This document shows positions 56,345 to 64,000 of a stretch of DNA of 64,000 bases, in pieces. A program made the position numbers and the translations under genes. Below the pieces are notes generated by a model. The model searched no databases. It was not told the origin of the DNA and saw nothing but the letters and a program-made list of their open reading frames with translations. Position 1 is the first letter of the stretch; each line of letters begins with the position of its first letter. Source of the DNA: Primula veris (taxonomy: Eukaryota > Streptophyta > Magnoliopsida > Ericales > Primulaceae); NCBI GenBank assembly GCA_963682055.1, contig OY821750.1, positions 10,108,501-10,172,500 of the forward strand. The letters run 5' to 3'.

Positions 56345-56733
56345 AAGGGTATGTTTGGTAATAGATTTTTTGGTCCAAAATCATATTTTAAAAATCTATT
56401 GGAAATCTTGATTTTTTTTATCTTTTTCAGCTTAAAAATTAGATTTTTAAAAACTAAATAATGTGACTTGCCAGATACCTAAAGATTTTCAAAATACAAA
56501 ATCCAAAAATCACGTAAAAAAATCTGTTGCCAAACGGACCCTAGGGCTATGTTTAGTACAAAATCAGATTTAAAAAATCTGTTTTGAGAATCTACTGAAA
56601 AAATTGATTATATAAATCTGATTTTTTTAGATTTTTAGCCCAAATATCGTATTTTCAGAAACTGACTTAGCAAACATCCATAGATTTTTAATATAAAAAA
56701 TCCACTAAAAAATCCGTTACCAAAATAACCATA
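56345..56733. mobile_element. Two adjacent hAT-like MITEs, head to tail
   Basis: Copy 1 (56345-56542) has ends GGGTATGTTTGGTAATAG and, inverted, AGGGTCCGTTTGGCAACAG. Copy 2 (56543-56733) has AGGGCTATGTTTAGTAC and, inverted, TTATGGTTATTTTGGTAACG. Both contain AAAATC.GATTTT-type inner repeats. The common border is GACCCTAGGGCTATG. Confidence 0.7.
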
Positions 56734-56808
56734 AGTTTCAATATTGGAGATTAGATATTTAGTACCTTAGTACCTGTCTAGTTAAGAGGGGACTGATTTG
56801 AAAATTTA

Positions 56809-56992
56809 CCCTACAAGAAAATGTCCGAATAGCAACAGACACCTTTTTGAAATTGTTGGTAAGTGATTAGAGATGATTAGTTGCCATTTTATTGGTAAAA
56901 ATTACTGATAATCACTTTGCCAACACTTTTCAAAAATGTGTATGTTGCTATCCAAACATTATTTTTTCATATTCCGATATTTTCTTATAGTG
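56809..56992. mobile_element. Degraded CACTA-type MITE
   Basis: Left CCCTACAAGAAAATGTCC and inverted right CACTATAAGAAAATATCG, with inner inverted ATAGCAACA and TTTTTGAAA words. The duplication is not visible. Confidence 0.65.
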
Positions 56993-57569
56993 TCAAAATT
57001 TGCAAATTGATCAAACCTACCTAAATAGGAAGGGACCGATTTGAAATTCGAATATTGCAAATTAGTCCTTTGACGGAATGAAACTATATTCAGAAAAGTT
57101 AAAAAATATTCCATTGATCAACCTAAAATAATCAAAACTTATTTGTTTAAAAGTTGAAACCAAACAAGTCTTAACTACATTACACACTTGGAAGTTTGAT
57201 GAAGACAACTTAATCTGTGGTTGGGTGGGTAACAATGATTTTCTTTTATAAATAAGTATTACTACAATTAGGTGTCTTAATCATAAATCATAATCATATA
57301 ATGTTCTTGAATTTTGAGAAAGTAATTTAAATAATATGATAGAGTCGTACAGCGAAGTCGTGCTGTCAATGGACAAATGCAGGTTAATTTTGACTTCGGG
57401 TGACAATCAACTATTTTACAGTTCGGTCAAACACTAACTGAATCTCTTTACTTGACATTCATGAATCTCTTTACTTGATTTGTAGATTTTCAAAGGGTTG
57501 TTCTGGACATCTTAACTAAATATTTTTTTATGCATGGCAGGGATCTTGAAGGCTATTTATATAAATAAA

Positions 57570-59212
57570 ATGGAAATTGAATCATCCTTCTCTGCCACCA
57601 CCATCTTCATTTTCATATCTACAATCTTCTTGTTGAATTTAATTAGAGTCAACAAGAGATCAAAAGATAAAAATTTACCCCCTGGGCCATGGAAGTTGCC
57701 GATAATCGGGAGCATGCACCACTTGGCTTCTAAGTCCCTGCCACACCATACTCTGAGCAAATTATCCAAGAAATACGGACCGCTGATGCACTTACAGCTT
57801 GGTGAAATCTCAAACGTTGTTGTCTCGTCACCGCAAATGGCAAAATTGTTCATGAAAACTCACGATCTCAACTTTGGAGGGAGGCCTAGCACTGTGGCCA
57901 CTGACATCCTTTTCTACAATAAAGCTGAAATTCTGTTCTCCCCATGCAATGATCACTGGCGACAAATGCGGAAGATTTGTGTAGTTGAGCTATTAAGTAA
58001 CAAACGTGTCAAGTCATTTAGTTCAATAAGAGAGGATGAGGTTCTAAACTTGGTGGCTTTTATTAAGAGATCAGCTGGATCGCCCTTTGATTTGAGTACT
58101 CAAATTATCTCTTTAACCAACTCAGTTATTTGTAGAGCGGCATTTGGTGAGAAGTTTTCAGGCCAGAGTGCACTAATCTCTCTTACATTTGAAGCATCTT
58201 CATTGGCGGGGGTCTTCAACTTGGGGGATCTTTTTCCTTCCGTTAGTTTATTAAGTAATTTTAATGGGACAAAGAAGAAAATTCTAAAGATTCATAAGAA
58301 CATTGATTTAATGTTAGATGATATCATTCACAAACGTCGAATGTATCATCGAATGACTGAGCATGCCCAAAATGAGAAAGAAGATCTACTCGACGTCCTT
58401 TTAAGACTTCATCGTGAAAATAAGCAAGAGTTTTCTCTCACTGATAACAACATCAAAGCTGTCATCCTCGTAAGAACAATTTAATCATATTTATTGTTAT
58501 CGTACTTCTGTCATTATGTCATCTTCTACATGTCTCTTTGTTTCCCCTATTTGATCTAGAAACCTTAACATCTTTATTCATGCAGGACATGTTTGGTGCT
58601 GGAACCGAATCTTCGGCATCTGTTATCGAATGGGCCATGTGCGAGATGATTAGGAGCCCAAGAATCATGGAGAAAGCACAATCCGAGCTGAGACATAGTT
58701 TGAAGGGAACCAAGATTTTGAAAGAAGAGAATACGCGTGGATTGCACTACTTAAACTTGGTTATCAAAGAAACTTTAAGGCTCCATCCTCCGGGTCCTTT
58801 ATTGGCTCCCAGAGAATGTACAGAGGCTTGTGAAATTAATGGATATAAAATACCAGTTAAAACTGTAGTTCATGTGAATTTATGGGCCATTGGAAGAGAT
58901 CCAGACTTCTGGGAGGATGCAGAAAATTTTATACCCGAGAGATTCGAGAAAAACATGTTTGAGTACAATGAAAATAACTTTGAATATATTCCTTTTGGAG
59001 CAGGAAGACGGACATGTCCAGGCAATTCATTTGGTCTTGCTGTCGTCGAGTTTGTACTCGCTCAACTTCTATATCACTTTGACTGGAAGCTCCCTGATCT
59101 GATCAAACCCGAGGAACTAGACATGACAGAGACTTTTGGACTAGTCACCAAAAGGAGAAGCCCCTTGTCCATAATCGCGGTCTTCAATGAAACAACACTT
59201 GCTCAAAGTTAG
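57570..59212 (+). CDS. Cytochrome P450, CYP71 family (copy 2), two exons
   Basis: Paralogue of the P450 at 19032, same size (508 aa) and same phase-0 intron after KAVIL. Exons are 57570-58469 and 58586-59212 with a 116-bp GT-AG intron. An ATG at 57534 in the same frame is rejected: the ATG at 57570 aligns with copy 1, and 57531-57540 looks like a 3' splice site. Seen: N-terminal membrane anchor about 10-25, PPGP 37-40, I-helix AGTES 305-309 with Ser at the Thr position, ExxR 362-365, PERF 417-420, and heme loop FGAGRRTCPG 437-446 with Cys444. It is an ER-bound monooxygenase of specialised metabolism. The substrate is not predictable. No lesion seen, so probably functional. Confidence 0.94.
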
Positions 59213-60417
59213 ATTGGCTTTTGTACAAGGTTTCCATGTTGCTGCTATTTCCAATCTAGTTTAAGGTTTAGAACTTTTGACATTTTCCTAAAACTAAAAA
59301 ATAAGTTCCAGGTACAATGGTGTTTAATCATTTGCTTTTATATTATCCAGTAGGTTCATTACTGAACCAAATGATGTACACTTTTATGTTGTCCTTGTAC
59401 ATACGCTGGGTGTGTTTATTTCACTCGAGTCAAATTAAGTCATTCAAAACTCTTTCAGGCAATTTAGCCTTGATTTTCGACAACTTTTTCATATTTGGCA
59501 AGTTTTTTCTTTTAGTCTAAGCTCTATTCGGTGCAAATTATTTTACTTGAGGTCATGTTGGACCACGACCCGAGCTGCCACATAAGGCCTAGTTCTCACT
59601 CATTTCGTTATTTAAGGGTTTCGTTATTTTAATTTTATCAAGAGTGACACCTAATTCCGTTGTTTATTATTTGTTAGACTTGTTAGTAATCGTAAATAGC
59701 ACCCGCGGTGTTTTCTTGTTCACGAAGGGGACCATCTCATGTTAATGGGGAGGGTTTCCTCTTCTCATATTTCCGAACACCAGCTTCTACTCTCATATCT
59801 CCCTTCACTTTGTGAAATTGTGAGGTTTTGTCCACATAACTTCACAGAGTTGTCTTAGACCACGCTTAGCACCGTTATCGATCTAACCTGGTTATTTAGT
59901 CCAATATTTCAGATCCTTAGATCCTTATATATATTTTTGCAAGAACCTGAGTAGTTGTGAAATCGCTTTTTCCAAGGAAAGTTGCTCACTGTTTATATCC
60001 CAGAGTGACCCTATGACCGATTTGTCATCCAACCTACTTAAAAATCTGAAGGCTTCGCCATAATGATATTTCTTTCGTACAAAAAAAATGTGTTTTTCTT
60101 ACAAAGGGTTGATTTTGTCACTTTCGTCAATTTAGTGGTTGATTTGTTAATTTCCAGACAATAAGGACTGGATTGTTATGGTTTTAAACTCGTAAAGTTA
60201 AGTTCAACATTTTCCATCCTAAAAACCGAAGGGAGGTCACCTAATCAATAACGTTTATAAACTTGGGTCAGTAAATCAAATTTTAAGAACGCGAGTCTAC
60301 TAAATCAAAATTGACTCAAAAAACAGGTCACTAAAAGGAAATTAACCCTGAATTCAAACTACAGGCAACTGAAACTAATTTGAAACTGAAATGCAGCATA
60401 TATGATTTGTATTGATA
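59213..60417. other. 3' flank of P450 copy 2 and intergenic, no gene
   Basis: A probable 3' untranslated region, then unassigned sequence. The small frame 59317-59520 has no family resemblance. Confidence 0.5.
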
Positions 60418-60425
60418 TTCAGCTA

Positions 60426-60571
60426 GGGCTGGAAAAAAAACCGGAAAAACCGAACCGTTAACCGAACCAAAAAAAACAGAAAAAGACCGAAACCGAAAAA
60501 AATCGAACCGAAAAATATGCTTGGTTTCGGTTTCGGTTTTGCCAAAAACCGAACCGAACCGGACCCAGCCC
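60426..60571. mobile_element. hAT-like MITE (146 bp) with CCGAAC/GTTCGG repeats
   Basis: The 8-bp duplication TTCAGCTA (60418-60425 and 60572-60579) flanks ends GGGCTGG and CCAGCCC. The interior repeats CCGAACCG and CGGTTTCGGTTTCGG, which makes it strongly self-complementary. It lies in the intergenic space between P450 copy 2 and the 3' end of the EMC10-like gene. Confidence 0.82.
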
Positions 60572-60788
60572 TTCAGCTATCATTCTCATATGGTTTTTTC
60601 CTGCATAAATCTTCTAGAATCAAACACATAATTCTATTGCAAAGCATGATAAAAGATTCCAGAAATCATGGACAATACATTTATAATTCTCGTGTACGAT
60701 TTCCGAAATATATTCCAATGCCAGTGGAGACTATTCCAAAAATAAAATAAAAAGGAAACAAACTTAAAACCAAAAAACAAAACGAAAC

Positions 60789-62881
60789 CTATCTCCTTCT
60801 CACAGCAGCAGTTTGGCCGCGTGGACCAGCGGCTGGAATTGGTTGACCTTGAGCAGCGGCTGCTCCGCCCTGTTGTTCCTCAGGCATATTCATGGCTTGT
60901 GTGACAGCATTCATCACCATTAGCGCTAGCGGGATTGCATACATCCACTGAAATAGATACAAATGAAAAGTGTAAGATTCATTTAGTCGGAATTAGAACC
61001 GGTGAAGCACACCAGTAGTCCCCATACTTTGGATCCAATTCCCAGTTGATCCGTATAGTTGAAATTACAACACTAATTGTCCCAACACATTAGGCAGACT
61101 TTCTGTTTAGCTCCCATAGTTTCAATGAAACATGATTAGTCCCCATAATCTGGAGTAAGTTAAAATAATAGGTGTCACAGATGAGTTATTGGTCTTCATA
61201 GGAAAGGACCCCGTGCGTGAAACTATGCGGACCAATACTGTTGTAATCAAAACTATGGGTATTACAGGTAAACATCCGGGCGTCAAAAGTAATGCAACTA
61301 CAATTTTGGGAACCAAATCAAAATAGGTCTCCAAAGCCAGGGACGTTACTGTTATTCACATTTAGAAAAACAACCGTTTAGCACGTTAGATGAAGTTCAT
61401 TTATGCAATGCAGTGTCATACAAATATAACTCCCCAATAAGATTACTTACATATTTAGCCCAGAAAGACTTTTCTGGTAGCTTTACAGCTTCACCCTCAG
61501 CATTTTCACCACCGCCCAGAAGGATCTCCTCCGCAAATGATGGGGTTCTGTTTCAAAGTTGCATTAATTTACTAAATATGTGCAATTTAAAGACTAGGTA
61601 TGTGTTCACTACTGCATAAATACTAATAGACAAAAAACTAAGGATTTATTATGGTTGGATAAAGGAAATATCTATTACCTTGGAGCCTGTTCAGACGTCT
61701 TTAAGATGGTGTGTGAGTTGAAGGTCCACTTTGCAGGCTGAAATGGAGGGGGGAAAGGGATATTAGGGGTATGTATTTGAGGGCTAAAATATTCATATTC
61801 TCTACCCATCTATATGGTGCTCACATGAGCTTAATATCAGTTACAAAAGATCAAAATAATCGAGCTTCTGTCATGTTGGGACTCCTATTGTTGCATCTTT
61901 TAAGCAATTCTTGCTTCGAGATTATTTGCTTTTTTTCTTTGGCCTGGAAAAGCTAGATAGTTTTATTGGTCTCAGTAAGCCATCTTTTTTACTTCAAATA
62001 TGCAGTAAAACTAGCCCTTCATGTGAGAGAAGAAAATGAACCTGAAGGAAAACTTACAAGTTTTTCTTGACGAGGGTATGGACATGCGCCAGGAGAACCA
62101 TAATTCACTGCTAAGATATTAGCACCTTCCTGTAAGCAAAAAGGTATGATATCATCCAATTACGAGTAGATAATTTGTCAGCACCAGTGCTAAAATTTTC
62201 AGGAAAAAAATATAAACTGGACTTGTAACATAGAGAAGTGTTAAATGTAATAAAGAAGAATAGGCATTGGTAGAAAGATGAGAAATCAACATATCTTGAA
62301 GGGAAGACAATTGATTATTCAAAAAATTCTCACAACAGGAAAGCAGCCACACAGGCTAAGCTAGTAGATGTAAGGATACAACTATTAATAGCAGTGCTTT
62401 AATTTAGACGTATTTCATTATTTGAACTATACAGGTTACAGACGTTCATGTGATAAGTTAGCCATAAGAAGTCAAACTTTGAGTACAACTTCATCGTACA
62501 TATATCAACTCAATTAGAATGAAGTAAAGCTAGATTTTGGCACGACAGACAAGCATATGTTGTATCACAACAAATACACCAATTATAGAAAATTTATCGC
62601 ATACACCAGAATATTTGTCACTAATGTAAATACTCTGGTACAATGTATCATTCTTTTAACACAAGGTATTCATGTGGTATTCCACTCCCCTCTTGATATT
62701 TAAAACTGCATAACTTATCCTCAACCTCATCAATCTGTCTTAACTCTCAAGTATCAGTTAAAATATTTGAATATAAAAGGCCACAAACGACAATAAAAAG
62801 ATCATCAGGTAGTAATTCAGATCAAAGTATTACCATATTGATAACAAAATGCTCATCCAAGCGGTCCCTTGGAAGGCATCT
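60789..62881 (-). CDS. EMC10: ER membrane protein complex subunit 10-like protein, C-terminal exons
   Basis: Five exons on the minus strand: 62834-62881, 62058-62129, 61679-61737, 61451-61547 and 60789-60947, all with GT-AG borders and consistent phase. They encode about 146 C-terminal residues: RCLPRDRLDEHFVINM, ILAVNYGSPGACPYPRQEKL, KWTFNSHTILKTSEQAPRTP, then SFWAKYWMYAIPLALMVMNA, a membrane helix, and a short Gln/Ala/Pro-rich tail ending AAVRRR. These motifs match plant EMC10. EMC inserts and folds multipass and tail-anchored membrane proteins at the ER; EMC10 is a peripheral lumenal subunit. The signal peptide and first exons are missing and must lie beyond 64000. The intron in front of 62881 contains a hAT element. 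No lesion visible. Confidence 0.88.
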
Positions 62882-64000
62882 CTGGAGATAAAGAAAAACA
62901 GCTGTCAGCAACCAGCCACTAGCAAATAAGCAATAATAGAAAAAAGTAAGCTCCTTCTGCTGCCAAAATTTGATTGAGCAGAAGTCCATCGTCCAATCAG
63001 AACTCAGTATCTTGACAAACATCAAAATGTTTTAGATGCAATGGGAGCTATGATGATGGGAGTAAAACAATATGTTTATAGGAGCATAGGGTGTGGCTGT
63101 GCCGCTGTGCCGCTGTGGCTAGAAAGGCATTTTTTTATGTACATTTCCAACGTACAATTACACTTTCATGTTGACAAAAAAATAAATTATTTCTCTGTGT
63201 AACATGGTTTACTCCAAGGTTTCGAAAGGCGCTAGGCGGGAAGGGGTCGCCTCAGCGGCTAGCCCCCTAGGCGCCGCCCAGGCAGGAAAACGACTTTTAA
63301 GTGTTTATACATGTTTTTCTTGGATTTTCATGCAATAGACATGTAGATATGATTGTCATGTTAAATCAAGCATTTCACGTTTATTAGCTCACAGTTATAG
63401 TATAACAATTCAATTAAGTCCACGATGACAACATTTGAGCAGTTGTCATGAAATGTGTTTCAAATAGATGTTTGAAATTTAAAATGTAAAATGCAAATCT
63501 AATCCAAAATCAACAAGATATCAAAATTTAAAAGACTGGTCTCAGTTTTGAAGCTTAATCATCATCGCATTTGAGTGGTTTTCCTTTGCATCCTCTTTTT
63601 GCAGATTTTAGCAATGAATTGAACATACACTAAGTTGTTCAATCCTTATTTATCAATCAAGGAAAGAGGTTGCACGTTTCAAACCTAAGTTTATTATGTT
63701 TAATATGTTTCTTTTGTTCATTAGGTGTTCTTTTAACCTATTAAAACGGCGTTGACCCATCAAATATGTGTTGACCTGAAATAAACTACAAAGTCAAAAC
63801 GCCTACATAAAAGCGGGGCGGCAAGGTGCCGCCTAGCGCCTAGGGACCGCCTTTTGAAACAGTGGTTTACTCGGGAAAACACAAGTCGAAAACTCGAAAT
63901 ACATGATTGTTACTATGTTTTTAGGCAAATGTACTCAGATAATGATGTTTTCTTTAGTAAAACTGAATGATCCTTGTTATGCGCATATTCAATTATTGAA
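62882..64000 (-). other. Intron of EMC10-like gene, with hAT-like insertion
   Basis: No further EMC10 exon could be read here, so the intron is at least 1.1 kb and continues past the window edge. The minus frame 62822-63025 runs through an exon border and is not a gene. Confidence 0.6.
63215..63864. mobile_element. Non-autonomous hAT-like element (650 bp) in EMC10 intron
   Basis: Ends CAAGGTTTCGAAAGGCG and, inverted, CACTGTTTCAAAAGGCG, with a perfect 8-bp duplication GTTTACTC (63207-63214 and 63865-63872). Subterminal GC-rich GGCGCTAGGCGG and CCTAGGCG words occur inverted at both ends. The middle is A/T-rich without coding sequence. Confidence 0.9.

Noticed and set aside
57534..57569. ATG at 57534 as start of P450 copy 2
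   Set aside because: It would add 12 residues (MAGILKAIYINK) before the membrane anchor. The copy 1 start aligns with the ATG at 57570, and the bases around 57531-57540 form a likely 3' splice site.
63220..63310. GC-rich palindromic stretch as a tRNA or SINE head
   Set aside because: No tRNA fold or promoter boxes can be made. The stretch is the end of a hAT-like element with 8-bp duplications.

Overview
This is a window of nuclear DNA from a flowering plant. The evidence is plant-type LTR retrotransposons (Ty1-copia and Ty3-gypsy), a FAR1-type MULE, CACTA, hAT and Stowaway miniature elements, two A-type (CYP71-like) cytochrome P450 genes with the usual single intron, and the C-terminal exons of a plant-type ER membrane protein complex gene. 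A eudicot, possibly an asterid, fits the P450 proteins, but the sequence alone does not settle the species. Only three host genes can be supported: P450 copy 1 (19032-21009, +), P450 copy 2 (57570-59212, +) and an EMC10-like gene (60789-62881 and beyond the right edge, -). Almost everything else is nested transposon.

Layout. 1-15208 is a stack of insertions on the minus strand. A copia element of family B (5' LTR 14092-15208) was interrupted by an LTR element with perfect AGGAC target duplications (4196-9791). That element itself contains a second LTR with its own polypurine tract (5443-7475). The family B 3' part is interrupted again by a family A copia element (LTR 2127-3387, gag running off the left edge). 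15209-19031 is intergenic, with a duplicated TATA/leader block (about 15425-15530), two CACTA MITEs and a Stowaway. P450 copy 1 follows, then a 4.1 kb FAR1 MULE (21591-25721) with 10-bp target duplications and about 210-bp TIRs but a broken transposase. 26700-28250 holds a LINE-like remnant. 29893-38885 is a second family B copia (Sirevirus-like, with an envelope-like third ORF) with CTTAA duplications, inserted in the LTR of a chromodomain gypsy element (38886-43184, -). At 43184/43185 the gypsy element abuts a truncated family A LTR, which begins a gag-only family A element (43185-48442) that carries a 925-bp non-autonomous MULE. 48443-53383 is a heavily decayed copia whose 3' part contains repeat arrays. 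53384-57569 is intergenic with several MITEs and the second copy of the TATA/leader block. P450 copy 2 and the EMC10-like gene complete the window.

The two P450 genes are a duplicated pair, both 508 aa with the intron at the same codon, separated by about 36 kb of transposon insertions. Their upstream TATA/leader blocks are also homologous and lie 2-3.5 kb from the ATGs, so a leader intron is likely. The most unusual non-genic signals are three: a tandem repeat in a gypsy LTR whose copies keep two stems by compensatory base changes; a cluster of 4-nt-loop hairpins at the same place in two family A LTRs, with the same architecture but unrelated stem sequence; and P450 copy 1 having Ala where the I-helix normally has the oxygen-activating Thr/Ser.
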